This document shows positions 7,562 through 16,206 of a DNA stretch of 64,000 bases, piece by piece. The notes under the pieces are model-generated. The model was given only the letters and a program-made list of their open reading frames with translations, did not search any database and had not been told where the DNA came from. Within the stretch, counting starts at the first letter, position 1; each line of letters begins with the position of its first letter. The DNA comes from Defluviimonas salinarum (lineage in GTDB: Bacteria; Pseudomonadota; Alphaproteobacteria; Rhodobacterales; Rhodobacteraceae), in the NCBI RefSeq assembly GCF_026013545.1, contig NZ_JAPDOG010000001.1, positions 99,815 to 163,814 of the forward strand, given 5' to 3'. The translations under genes were made by a program, and so were the position numbers.

Positions 7562-8332
7562 CGCCGCGGCGGTGAGCGTGCCGAGAATGTCGCCGGCTAT
7601 GACGTGCCCGGCCGCGTCGGCGACGAGCGGGCGGTCGCCGTCGCCGTCGGTGGAGACGATCGCGTCGAGTCCGAGCGTGGCGGCCCAGCCGGCGAGGCGC
7701 GCCGCGGTGCAAGTGTCGATCGCCTCGGTGTCGAGCGGCACGAAGGTCGTGCTGCGGCCGAGCGGCACGACCTCGGCGCCGAGCGCGGCGAGAAGTCCGG
7801 CGAGGAGGTCGCGGGCGACCGAGCTGTGCTCATAGAGGCCGAGGCGCATCCCGGCGAGCGTGTCGCGCGCGAAGGCGGATCCGTAGCGGGCGAGATAGCC
7901 GGCGCCGGCGGCGGCGTCGGTCTCGGGACAGACGGGCCGCATCGGCGGCGGCGGGCGCAGGGCGGCGCGGATCGCGGTCTCGTCGGCCTTGGTGATCTCT
8001 CCCCGCGCGGTGAAGAACTTGAGCCCGTTGCGGTCGGCGGGGATATGGCTGCCGGTGACCATGATCGCCGGCACGCCCGCGGCCATCGCGGCGAGTGCCA
8101 GCGCCGGTGTCGGCAGCGTGCCGCAGTCGCGGACCGCGACACCGAGGCTCGCCGCGCCGGCCGCGACCGCCGCGGAGATGCGCGGCGAGGAGGGGCGCAG
8201 GTCGCGCGCGAGCATCAGAAGGCCGCTATGCGGCACCGCCTGGAGAAAGGCGCGCGCATTGGCGGCACAGATCGCGTCTGTCAGGTCCGCCACCGGCCCG
8301 CGGAGCCCGCTGGTGCCAAAACCGATGGTCAT
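6944..8332 (-). CDS. phosphomannomutase/phosphoglucomutase
   Basis: A 462-residue alpha-D-phosphohexomutase, which interconverts mannose-6-P and mannose-1-P (or the glucose equivalents). The phosphoserine is Ser95 in TGSHIPADRNG, and the magnesium site is DGDGDR with Asp229, 231 and 233. The sugar-binding segment ANGGFLLGY and the phosphate-binding RPSGNAPEFR are also present. It diverges from a mannose-1-phosphate guanylyltransferase, so together they would make GDP-mannose for surface polysaccharide. Its 3' 621 bases are duplicated downstream. Confidence 0.92.
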   Translation of the reverse strand: MTIGFGTSGLRGPVADLTDAICAANARAFLQAVPHSGLLMLARDLRPSSPRISAAVAAGAASLGVAVRDCGTLPTPALALAAMAAGVPAIMVTGSHIPADRNGLKFFTARGEITKADETAIRAALRPPPPMRPVCPETDAAAGAGYLARYGSAFARDTLAGMRLGLYEHSSVARDLLAGLLAALGAEVVPLGRSTTFVPLDTEAIDTCTAARLAGWAATLGLDAIVSTDGDGDRPLVADAAGHVIAGDILGTLTAAALGADIVVTPVTSNSLIETSGRFARTRRTRIGSPHVIAAMAEAMARPGPRVAGFEANGGFLLGYTAETPAGRIAPLMTRDAVLPILVPLAEAARRRLPLSALVAELPGRRTASDRLAGIAPAQGEALIQRLVDDPAARARFFAAAGPEAAIDRTDGLRLRFANGAIAHLRPSGNAPEFRCYAEAEDQEAADHLLGTTLDATRRALG

Positions 8333-8484
8333 AGCCTTCCCACCTCGCCATCTACCCTAGCGTCCTCCGAAAGCGATCTCACGTCAAGGTAAAGGAAAAA
8401 TTAAGAAATTCGCCGCAACTCTAGGGAAAGGCGCTTGGTGCCTGCGGTTGCGGGGAGGACGCGGGAAATGGCCACGAGAGGAAC

Positions 8485-9966
8485 GTGCGGACAAGCGGAT
8501 CGCGGCATCGGCGGCGGTGCGGCGCGATGATGGACGGCGGGTTCGAGGGGTTCGCCGCCCGGCGCGAGACGATCATCCCGGTCGTGCTCTGCGGCGGAAC
8601 CGGGACGCGGCTCTGGCCGGTCTCGCGCGCCGGCATGGCCAAGCAGCTTCTCGCGATGCAGGATGGCGAGACGCTGTTGCAGATCACGCTCCGGCGGGTC
8701 ATGGGCCCCGGCTTCGCCGCACCCGTGGTCGTCGGCTCCGCGCCGCAGCGGTTCACCTTGCGCGATCAGGTCGAGGCGATCGTGCCCGGCGCGCGGATCG
8801 TGGTCGAGCCGGAGCGGCGCGACACGCTGGCGGCGGTGCTGCTCGCGGCGGCGATCATCGCCCGCGACGATCCGGATGCGGTCGTGGCGGTGGTTCCCTC
8901 GGACCATCTGATCCGCGACGGGGATGCGTTCCGTAGCGCGGTCGCGATGGCGGCGGCGCGGGTCGGGGAGGCGGGCGTCGCGGTGATCGGCATCGTGCCG
9001 GACGCGCCCTCGACCGCTTATGGCTATGTCCGGCCGGGCCATGCGAGCGGGGCGGGCTGTTTTTCGGTCGCGAAGTTCGTCGAGAAGCCAGAGGAACCGC
9101 TCGCGCGGCGTCTCATCGCCGAGGGTTGCCTGTGGAACGCCGGCATCTTCTGCTTCCGCGCCGGCTGGCTGGTCGCGGCAATGGAGACGGTCGATCCGCA
9201 GGCGGTGGCGGCGGTCGGGCGCGCGGTGGGCGGGCTCCGCCGCGAGCACGGGTTCCTCGTGCCGGGGTCTGACTTCGCCGACATCCGTGCGATCTCCTTC
9301 GATCACGGCTTCATGGAGTGCACGCGGGACGCCCATGTGGTGCCGGCCGGGTTTCGCTGGTCCGATCTCGGCGACTGGAACGCGGTCTGGGCCGCGGCCG
9401 AGAAGGACGGCGACGGCAACGCGATCCGCGGCGCGGGGCTCGCCATCGACGCGCGCGGCAACATGATCCATTCCGAGGGGCGTCTGGTCTGTGCGCTCGG
9501 GGTCGAGGGGCTCGCGATCGTCGAGACGCCGGACGCGGTGATGGTCGCGCCGCGCGAGCGGGCGCAGGACGTCAAGGCACTCGTCGGCGCGCTGACCGAG
9601 CGGCGGCGGCCGGAAGCGACCGAGCATGCCCGCACCCACCGGCCCTGGGGCTGGTTCCAGACCACCGATCTTGGCGAAAGGTTCCGCGTCAAGCGCATCG
9701 TGGTGAAGCCGGGCGCGATGCTCAGCCTGCAACGCCACCGCTACCGCGCCGAGCACTGGGTCGTGGTGCGCGGCACCGCCGAGGTCACGCTCGAAGGCAA
9801 GGTCTTTATCCTGCGCGAGAACGAGAGCACCTATGTCGCCATCGGCGCGGTGCACCGGCTCGCCAACCCGGCGGAGGGGCCGCTCGAACTGATCGAGGTC
9901 CAGACTGGCGACTATCTCGGCGAGGACGATATCGAACGCATGGAGGATGCGTTCGGGCGGGTCTGA
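8485..9966 (+). CDS. mannose-1-phosphate guanylyltransferase / mannose-6-phosphate isomerase
   Basis: A 493-residue bifunctional enzyme of the ManC/CpsB type. The N-terminal nucleotidyltransferase carries CGGTGTRLWPVSR near residues 36-48 and FVEKPEEP. The C-terminal cupin isomerase carries RPWGWF, KPGAMLSLQRH and the beta-barrel to the end. It makes GDP-mannose from mannose-1-P. The GTG at 8485 has an AGAGGA ribosome site; an ATG at 8527 gives a shorter protein closer to the family start. The 152-base gap to the divergent mutase is relatively AT-rich near 8385-8415 and must hold both promoters, but no clear boxes stand out. Confidence 0.92.
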   Translation: MRTSGSRHRRRCGAMMDGGFEGFAARRETIIPVVLCGGTGTRLWPVSRAGMAKQLLAMQDGETLLQITLRRVMGPGFAAPVVVGSAPQRFTLRDQVEAIVPGARIVVEPERRDTLAAVLLAAAIIARDDPDAVVAVVPSDHLIRDGDAFRSAVAMAAARVGEAGVAVIGIVPDAPSTAYGYVRPGHASGAGCFSVAKFVEKPEEPLARRLIAEGCLWNAGIFCFRAGWLVAAMETVDPQAVAAVGRAVGGLRREHGFLVPGSDFADIRAISFDHGFMECTRDAHVVPAGFRWSDLGDWNAVWAAAEKDGDGNAIRGAGLAIDARGNMIHSEGRLVCALGVEGLAIVETPDAVMVAPRERAQDVKALVGALTERRRPEATEHARTHRPWGWFQTTDLGERFRVKRIVVKPGAMLSLQRHRYRAEHWVVVRGTAEVTLEGKVFILRENESTYVAIGAVHRLANPAEGPLELIEVQTGDYLGEDDIERMEDAFGRV

Positions 9967-10119
9967 GCCCGGCCGCGAGGTCTACCGGGCCTGGCGCGCA
10001 CGGCCGGGATCATGACGGAACGTTGATTTTCCGCGTGTTCCGGGTGATCATCCGTTGATGTTCCGATGTGCGGGAACGTGCATCGGCGGGTAACGGGTGA
10101 GCGGAACGCGGGGTTAAAC

Positions 10120-10830
10120 ATGGGTGTCGGCCACAAGATCGAAGCCGGGAATGCCGGCTGGACCTTCGACGGCAAGACCGCCGACACCTTCGTCGAGCAT
10201 ATCCGCCAGTCTGTCCCGCTCTATGACGAGGGCCATGACCTCGTCTGCCAGCTCAGCGACTTCTTCGTCTCCGACGTCTCCACCTGTTACGAGATCGGCA
10301 CCTCGACGGGCGAGCTTCTGAAGAAGCTCGCGGTGCACAACCAGGCCAAGACCGGGGCCAAGTGGATCGGCATCGATCCGGTCGGGCCGATGATCGACAA
10401 GGCGCGCGACCATTGCGCCGGGATCGCGAATATCGAGCTTCTGCACGAGGACGCGCGGCTCTTCGACTACCAGAAGGCAGATCTGATCGTGTCCTACTAC
10501 ACGATGCAGTTCATCCCGCCGCGCGACCGCCAGCAGCTCATCGACAAGCTCTACGAGGCGCTGCACTGGGGCGGGGCGCTGATCATGTTTGAAAAGGTCC
10601 GCGCGCCGGATGCGCGGTTCCAGGACATCGTCACCACGCTCTATGCCGACTTCAAGCTGCGCAACGGCTTCACCGGCGACGAGATCGTCTCGAAGGCGCG
10701 CAGCCTGAAGGGCATTCTCGAGCCTTTCTCGACACAAGGAAACCTCGACCTGATGACGCGGGCGGGGTTCGTCGACATCACAACGGTGCAGAAATACCTC
10801 TGCTTCGAGGGGTTCCTCGCGATCAAGTGA
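10120..10830 (+). CDS. CmoA-like SAM-dependent methyltransferase
   Basis: A 236-residue class I methyltransferase-fold protein resembling CmoA, which makes carboxy-SAM for tRNA wobble modification. Shared features are the FDGK..DTFVEHIRQSVP start, a YEIGTSTGELL nucleotide loop, IGIDPVGPMIDKAR, and a TMQFIPP..R segment. Its place among polysaccharide genes, and no neighbouring cmoB, leave room for another methyl- or carboxymethyl-transfer role. The ATG at 10120 is chosen because residues upstream of it show no family similarity. Confidence 0.72.
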   Translation: MGVGHKIEAGNAGWTFDGKTADTFVEHIRQSVPLYDEGHDLVCQLSDFFVSDVSTCYEIGTSTGELLKKLAVHNQAKTGAKWIGIDPVGPMIDKARDHCAGIANIELLHEDARLFDYQKADLIVSYYTMQFIPPRDRQQLIDKLYEALHWGGALIMFEKVRAPDARFQDIVTTLYADFKLRNGFTGDEIVSKARSLKGILEPFSTQGNLDLMTRAGFVDITTVQKYLCFEGFLAIK

Positions 10831-10860
10831 CCGGTGCAGCGCGCGGAGCCGGAGCGGCGG

Positions 10861-11985
10861 CTAGCCCGTCCGCTTGGCTGCGAGGTCGCGGTAGAGCTTT
10901 TCGAACTGGCGGTGGATGAAGTCGGGCGTGAAGCGGTCCTCGCGGCTCCGTTCGAACGCTGCGGCGGCCATCGCGGCGCGCAAGCCGGGATCGCCGGCGA
11001 GCCGCAGGATCTCGCTGGCGCAGGCCGCCACGTCGCCGACCGGGACGACAGCGCCGACATCGGTGTCGACCAGTTCGCGGACGCCGCCGGTGTCGGAGGC
11101 GATCACCGGAACGCCGGCGCGGAATGCCTCGACGATCGAGATCGGCAGCGCCTCCCAGCGCGAGGTCAGGAGGTAGATGTCCGAGGCAAGGAGATGGAGG
11201 TAGGGCCGGTGCGTCGCGCCGATGAAGCGCACATGGCGCTCGGCCCCCTTGGCGCGGGCCGCGGCCCGGAGGTTCTCCAGCAGCGGCCCGGCACCGGCCA
11301 CGACGAAGCGGATGTCGCCCCGGTGCCTGGCCACCTCCATCGCGACCTCGATGAGGATGTCGAGCCCCTTTTGGTAGGAGGCGCGCGAAAGCGAGAGGAC
11401 GAGCAGTTCGCCGTCGGCGCCGAGGAGGTCGCGGCGCAGCGCGGCGACCTCTTCGGCGTCGGTCTCGGGGGCGGGCTTGACGCCGAGACCGACGACGCGG
11501 AGGCGGTCGGCGGGAATGCGGCCGATCTCGTGGAGCTGCCCGGCGCAAAGGTGGCTGGGCGTGACCACGACCTCGGCGCCGAGCCGGCAGATGCGGCCGA
11601 AGCTGCGGATGCGTTCGGGTTCGGAGCCGTGGTAGGTGACCACGACCGGAATTCCGGTGCCGATCACGGCGAGGCTCGTGACGAGGGCTGGCGCGCTTTC
11701 ATGGCAATGGATCACGTCCACCGGATGGGCACGGATCAGGCGCCGCAGCCGCGGGACGCAGCGCAGGAGGTTGCGTATCCGCGCCGGAACCGAGCCGCCC
11801 AGTGCGGAGACCCCGGCCAGCGGCAGCGCGTGGAACTGGTCGTCCTTGCTGGCGTCGAGCAGGGCGCCGGGTTCGCCGGCGAAATGGACCGTGTGCCCGG
11901 CGCCGCGCAGCCAATGCGTGAGATCGATGACATGCCGGGCAATGCCGCCGACCCCGAACTGGGTGCCGATCTGCAGGATCCGCAT
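10861..11985 (-). CDS. glycosyltransferase family 4
   Basis: A 374-residue GT-B glycosyltransferase. The N-terminus reads MRILQIGTQFGVGGIARHV, with the glycine loop that contacts the acceptor. The C-terminal donor domain holds SRASYQKGLDILIE and the E-x7-E type element SRWEALPISIVEAFRAG. It would transfer an activated sugar to a cell-surface polysaccharide or lipid carrier on the inner membrane face. It follows a methyltransferase gene by 26 bases and converges with the CmoA-like gene. Donor and acceptor are not predictable. Confidence 0.9.
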   Translation of the reverse strand: MRILQIGTQFGVGGIARHVIDLTHWLRGAGHTVHFAGEPGALLDASKDDQFHALPLAGVSALGGSVPARIRNLLRCVPRLRRLIRAHPVDVIHCHESAPALVTSLAVIGTGIPVVVTYHGSEPERIRSFGRICRLGAEVVVTPSHLCAGQLHEIGRIPADRLRVVGLGVKPAPETDAEEVAALRRDLLGADGELLVLSLSRASYQKGLDILIEVAMEVARHRGDIRFVVAGAGPLLENLRAAARAKGAERHVRFIGATHRPYLHLLASDIYLLTSRWEALPISIVEAFRAGVPVIASDTGGVRELVDTDVGAVVPVGDVAACASEILRLAGDPGLRAAMAAAAFERSREDRFTPDFIHRQFEKLYRDLAAKRTG

Positions 11986-12011
11986 CGGCCGGTCGGTTTG
12001 CGCCGGTCCGG

Positions 12012-12839
12012 TCACGGCGCTTTCGTGCCGCCCGGACTCGCTGCCGCATCGGCGGCATCCGCGGCCTTGACGGCGCGGATCATGACCAGAAGCTCGAAGT
12101 CCGGATCGTTGTGGTCGAGCTCCTCGGAGTCGAGCTCGCGCGCGGCGAGGCCGTGCAGCGAGGCGATCGTGGTCAGGACGTTGCCGTAGGGCTCGACCGC
12201 GATGTTCTCGCGGCCGAAGACGTCGCCGAAGAGGCGGCGGCTCGACTGGGTGGTGAAGTGCCAGTACTCGCCCCAGTCGTCGACGCCCTCGCGCCGGGCG
12301 ACCTTTGTGATGCCGTGCGAGGTGGCGAGCACGACCCCGCCGGGCTTGAGGATCCGGTGCAGTGTCGCGATCGCCTTGTCGACCTCGAAGATCATCTGCA
12401 GGGTCTGGGTTATCACGATGCAGTCGAACGTGTCGTCGGGGATGTGCGGCGCGTCGCAGAGATCGGCGACGATCGTCGCCTTCGGGTTGCCCTCGACATA
12501 GTTCAGCACGTCGCTCCGCGTGACCTTCGCGCCCCCGAACTTCTCGGTATAGAGCGGCTCGCCCATCTCGAGCACGCGGCCCTGGATGTCGGCCTCGTGG
12601 CGCTTGAGGAAATGCTCGATGTAATAGCGCTCGACCGAGATCAGGTCGCGGTCGATGCCGAAGATCGGGCTGATCGGGGTGAGCCGCCGGAGGCCGCCGA
12701 AATCCACCGTGCCGACCGGCACCGATTGCAGCTTGAGCAGGCGCTGCTGTTTCCGGATCCATTTGCGCAGGTCGTCAGGGAGAAGCTTTGTTGCAACGCC
12801 CCGAACAATACCCGCCAGCTGCGCGCCAATGATCACCAT
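12012..12839 (-). CDS. SAM-dependent methyltransferase of a polysaccharide locus
   Basis: A 275-residue class I methyltransferase. The C-terminal half has the PGGVVLATSHGI post-strand motif after a CIVITQTLQMIFE strand and a VLEMGEPLYTEKFG loop in place of a classical nucleotide loop. Such proteins are common among glycan biosynthesis genes. The start MVIIGAQLAG at 12839 is favoured over an upstream frame extension that has no homology. The AT-rich spacer 12840-12894 contains a run of eight T (12886-12893) and could carry its promoter. It probably forms an operon with the downstream GT4 gene. Confidence 0.75.
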   Translation of the reverse strand: MVIIGAQLAGIVRGVATKLLPDDLRKWIRKQQRLLKLQSVPVGTVDFGGLRRLTPISPIFGIDRDLISVERYYIEHFLKRHEADIQGRVLEMGEPLYTEKFGGAKVTRSDVLNYVEGNPKATIVADLCDAPHIPDDTFDCIVITQTLQMIFEVDKAIATLHRILKPGGVVLATSHGITKVARREGVDDWGEYWHFTTQSSRRLFGDVFGRENIAVEPYGNVLTTIASLHGLAARELDSEELDHNDPDFELLVMIRAVKAADAADAAASPGGTKAP

Positions 12840-12894
12840 GAATCCTTTCGCTGCGCCCTCTAAGGGTCTAGCCGGGCATAATCTTTTTTTTCTG

Positions 12895-13992
12895 TCAAGC
12901 GCGGCGGTCGGGATGGCGGCTGCGCAGGTAGTCCGCCGTCGCGGTGAGGCCTCGCGCGAGGTTATGGTCGGGCGCGTAGCCGAGCCGGGCGCAAGCATGG
13001 TCGATGCGGCAGCGGCCGCGCCTGGTCATCTCGTCGAGCAGGTGGTGGTCGGGATACATGACGCCGTCCCGGTCGAGCCCTTGGCGGAGCGCGCTGGTCA
13101 GCGCCTCGAACCGGCGGTGGCCGATCAGGCGGCGGGCGCCAGCGCTGATCCGGGCGGCGAGCGGCGGCGCGGCCGCGGGGCCGGCGGGGGCGGGGCGAGG
13201 GCCAAGGCGGGCGCGGAGCTCGGCCTCCGGCACACGGCGCAGTTCGCCCCGGCCGAGGATCGCGGCGTAGCCCTCGATCAGCGCCGACCAGGCGAAGGGC
13301 TCGGGCCCCGAGACGATGAAACGCTCGTGCCCGAGGTCGGGCAGGGCCGCGGCGCGCAAGGCGGCCTGCACCACATCGTCGACGAAGACGCCGTTGCAGA
13401 GGCCCTCGGGCTCCGGCACCACGACGGCGCCGCGCGCGAGCGCCAAAGCGAAGCTGTCGGTCCAGAGCGCCGAGCCGGGGCCGTAGACGATGGTCGGCTG
13501 AAGGATCGCGGCGGGAAGCGTGCCGGCAAGGAGGCGTCGTTCCATCGCGATCTTGACCGCGCGGTAGCCGCTGCCGCCGGAGCCGCCCCAGGGGCTGGCC
13601 TCGTCGAGGTCGCCGCCGGGCCAGCCGTCATAGACGACGATCGAGCTCGCGTGGACGATCCGACCGACCGCGGCGCGTGCCGCGGCATCGGCGAGAAGGT
13701 CGAAGGCCGCGAGATTGGCGGCGGGGGCGGCGCGGAGGTCGTAGGCGAGGTGCAGCAGCACCTCCTGCCCGGCGAGCGCGGCGGCGAGGTCCGTCCCCGG
13801 CGCGAGGCTGCCCGGCAGGACGCGGACCCCGGGCGGTAGGCCCCGCGCGGCGGCGCGGGAGCGGGCGAGCACGGTGACGGCCGCGCCGGAGGCGGCGAGC
13901 GCGGGGACCAGCCGGCGCCCGATAAAGCCGGAGGCGCCGGTCACGAAGACCCGGCGCCCCCTCAGCGCATCGCGCCATCCAGCTTCATGCAC
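12895..13992 (-). CDS. NAD-dependent epimerase/dehydratase family protein
   Basis: A 365-residue extended short-chain dehydrogenase. The Rossmann motif GASGFIGRR lies near residues 19-27. The catalytic YxxxK is in SGYRAVK, and an upstream Ser is in HASSIVVYD. Members change nucleotide-sugar stereochemistry or oxidation state. It precedes the methyltransferase and GT4 genes on the same strand, which supports a glycan role, although the substrate is unknown. Confidence 0.82.
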   Translation of the reverse strand: MHEAGWRDALRGRRVFVTGASGFIGRRLVPALAASGAAVTVLARSRAAARGLPPGVRVLPGSLAPGTDLAAALAGQEVLLHLAYDLRAAPAANLAAFDLLADAAARAAVGRIVHASSIVVYDGWPGGDLDEASPWGGSGGSGYRAVKIAMERRLLAGTLPAAILQPTIVYGPGSALWTDSFALALARGAVVVPEPEGLCNGVFVDDVVQAALRAAALPDLGHERFIVSGPEPFAWSALIEGYAAILGRGELRRVPEAELRARLGPRPAPAGPAAAPPLAARISAGARRLIGHRRFEALTSALRQGLDRDGVMYPDHHLLDEMTRRGRCRIDHACARLGYAPDHNLARGLTATADYLRSRHPDRRA

Positions 13993-14032
13993 GCTCCGCC
14001 CTCCGTCTCGCGTCCGGTTGACGATAGCGGTC

Positions 14033-14058
14033 GGCGGGGCGATTGCAAACGCCCCGCC
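14033..14058 (-). terminator. hairpin after tauC, likely end of tauABC
   Basis: A perfect 9-bp stem (GGCGGGGCG / CGCCCCGCC) with an 8-base loop lies 10 bases past the tauC stop and before the next minus-strand gene. There is no T-run, as is usual in this GC range. Confidence 0.6.
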
Positions 14059-14068
14059 GGGAGAGTGG

Positions 14069-15334
14069 TCAGCCGCGGCCCTTCCAGGGCACGAGCCAGC
14101 GTTCGGCCATCCGCATCAGGATGTCGATGCCGTAGCCGATGATGCCGATCAGGATGATCCCCATCACGACGATGTCGGTGAGCTGGAACTTCGAGGCGGC
14201 GATGATCATCATGCCGGCACCCTTCTGCGCGGCGACGAGCTCGGCCGCGACCACGGTGCCCCAGCAGACCCCCATCGCCACCCGCGCGCCGGTGAAGATG
14301 TCGGGCAGCGAGTTCGGGATGATGACGTGGCGCATGATCTGCGCTTTCGTGGCGCCGAGCGAATAGGCGGCGTGGATCTTGGAGATCCTGACCCCCGACA
14401 CGCCGGAGCGCGCGGCGATGGTCATGATCCACAGTGCGGCGAGGAACAGCAGGACGATCTTGCCGGTCTCCCAGATGCCGAACCAGATGATCACGAGCGG
14501 GATCAGCGCCAAGGGCGGCACCGGGCGCATGAACTCCACGATCGGGTCGAACCAGCCGCGGAACCAGCTCGACAGGCCCATCGCGTAGCCCAAGGGAATG
14601 CCGACGATCGAACCGAGGATGAAGCCGCCGAGCACCCGCATCAGCGAGGCGCCGAGATGGCCCCAGAGCGAGGTGTTCTGGTAGCCGTTGGTGGCAATCT
14701 CGGCGAGCCGCGCGGCCACGGCCTCGGGCGCGGGCATCCAGATCGGCTCCATCTGCCAGCCCTTGTTGGGCTCGAAGTTCATCGAGCCCTTCGAGGTCAG
14801 CGTCACCTTGCCGTTGGCGACGGCGGCGGGAACCTCGGGCTGCACCGGCTTGCCGTCGATCGCGGTGATGGTGAAGCCCGACTCCGAGCCGCCCTCGTCG
14901 TTCGAGGCGGGCCGCAGCAGCATGCTGCGCCAGGCCTGCATCGCCGCGCTGTCGTCCCTGGCGAAGCCGGTGCCGGGCGCGACTTCCGGCGCCGCCGGTT
15001 TCTGGCCGGCCTCGTGGACGAGCACGGTGACGGTGGCCTCGTCGGTCTCGCCGGCGGCGTTGGTCGCGGTGTAGGTGAAGGAGGTCTCGCCCATGAACGG
15101 GCCGGGGACGTGGAACGGCACCAGTTTCGAGCCGGTGAAGGCGCCCCAGATCAGGAAGATCGTGAGCACCGAGATGACCGAGGCCACGCGGTCGGGCGTG
15201 ATCGCGCTTTCGTCGCCGAAGGTCACGGTCTTGAGGCTGGTGTAGTCGTGCCGCCCCTCGCGGTGTCTGCGGATGAAGCGCACGACGAAATAGGCGGCGG
15301 CGAAGAGCGCGACGTAGAAGATGAGAACGGTCAT
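14069..15334 (-). CDS. tauC: taurine ABC transporter permease with extracytoplasmic insert
   Basis: A 421-residue inner-membrane permease of the taurine/alkanesulfonate family. The C-terminal ~230 residues hold the usual core, including the cytoplasmic loop AAYSLGATKAQIMRHVIIP that docks on TauB. The protein is much longer than the roughly 250-280 residues typical of TauC. Two N-terminal membrane segments are followed by an inserted region around residues 75-215, which includes SFTYTATNAAGETDEATVTV, resembling a bacterial Ig-like strand pattern, and is likely periplasmic. Its ATG overlaps the tauB stop (ATGA). Confidence 0.88.
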   Translation of the reverse strand: MTVLIFYVALFAAAYFVVRFIRRHREGRHDYTSLKTVTFGDESAITPDRVASVISVLTIFLIWGAFTGSKLVPFHVPGPFMGETSFTYTATNAAGETDEATVTVLVHEAGQKPAAPEVAPGTGFARDDSAAMQAWRSMLLRPASNDEGGSESGFTITAIDGKPVQPEVPAAVANGKVTLTSKGSMNFEPNKGWQMEPIWMPAPEAVAARLAEIATNGYQNTSLWGHLGASLMRVLGGFILGSIVGIPLGYAMGLSSWFRGWFDPIVEFMRPVPPLALIPLVIIWFGIWETGKIVLLFLAALWIMTIAARSGVSGVRISKIHAAYSLGATKAQIMRHVIIPNSLPDIFTGARVAMGVCWGTVVAAELVAAQKGAGMMIIAASKFQLTDIVVMGIILIGIIGYGIDILMRMAERWLVPWKGRG

Positions 15335-16137
15335 GCCGCGGTCTCCGATCGGCCCATGATTTCTTCCTCCATGCCCCAGATCATGCCGAGGATCTCTTCG
15401 CGCGTCTCCGCGAAGCCCTCGGACTTCTTGACGTCGCGCAGGTCGCGGCCGACGCCGCGTTCGGCGAAGGGCAGGCGATATTCCTTGAAGATCCGCCCCG
15501 GACGCGGGGCCATGACGAGGAGCCTTTCACCGAGCAGAAGCGCCTCCTCGACCGAGTGGGTGATAAGGATCACTGTCTTGCCGGTTTCCTTCCAGAGCTT
15601 GAGCACGAGGCCCTGCATCTTCTCGCGCGTCAGCGCGTCGAGGGCGCCGAGGGGTTCGTCCATCAGGATCACGTCGGGGTCGTTCGCGAGGCACCGCGCC
15701 AGCGCCACGCGCTGCTGCATGCCGCCCGAAAGCTCGTACACCGCCTTTTCCTTGAACTCCTGAAGCCCGACGATATCGAGCAGGTGGTCGGTAATCTTGT
15801 CGCGCTCCGCCTGGGCCATGCCCTTCATGCGCGGGCCGAAGTCGACGTTCTTGCGGACGCTCATCCATTCGAAGAGCGCGCCCTGCTGGAACACCATGCC
15901 GCGTTCGGCGGCGGGGCCGGTGACGCGGTGGCCGTTCAGCTCGACCTTGCCCTCGGTCGGCGCGAGAAAGCCCGCGAGGATGTTGAGCAGCGTGGTCTTG
16001 CCGCAGCCCGAGGGTCCGAGGACCGACAGGAGTTCGCCTTTTTTCAGTTCCAGAGATACGTTTTTGAGCGCCTGAACGGCCGAGCCGTTGGGCAAGTCAA
16101 ATCGCATCGACACGTTGTCGATGATCAATCCGGTCAT
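15331..16137 (-). CDS. tauB: taurine ABC transporter ATP-binding protein
   Basis: A 268-residue ATPase subunit. Walker A is GPSGCGKTT at 41-49, the signature is LSGGMQQRV, Walker B is VILMDEP, and the switch His is in LITHSVEEA. It energises taurine import through TauC. It is the middle gene of tauABC, separated from tauA by a 69-base gap with a stable hairpin and overlapping tauC by four bases. Confidence 0.93.
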   Translation of the reverse strand: MTGLIIDNVSMRFDLPNGSAVQALKNVSLELKKGELLSVLGPSGCGKTTLLNILAGFLAPTEGKVELNGHRVTGPAAERGMVFQQGALFEWMSVRKNVDFGPRMKGMAQAERDKITDHLLDIVGLQEFKEKAVYELSGGMQQRVALARCLANDPDVILMDEPLGALDALTREKMQGLVLKLWKETGKTVILITHSVEEALLLGERLLVMAPRPGRIFKEYRLPFAERGVGRDLRDVKKSEGFAETREEILGMIWGMEEEIMGRSETAA

Positions 16138-16166
16138 GGTCCCCCCTCGCGGATCTGGTTGCGGGA

Positions 16167-16192
16167 CGGCCCGGCCGCTGGCGGCCGGGCCG
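16167..16192 (-). terminator. strong hairpin between tauA and tauB
   Basis: A perfect inverted repeat of CGGCCCGGCCGC with two bases between the arms lies in the tauA-tauB gap. There is no T-run. Such hairpins after binding-protein genes usually protect the 5' message or attenuate read-through, giving more TauA than TauBC. Similar hairpins follow the other two binding-protein genes of the window. Confidence 0.65.
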
Positions 16193-16206
16193 CGGGGTGG
16201 GGGTGC

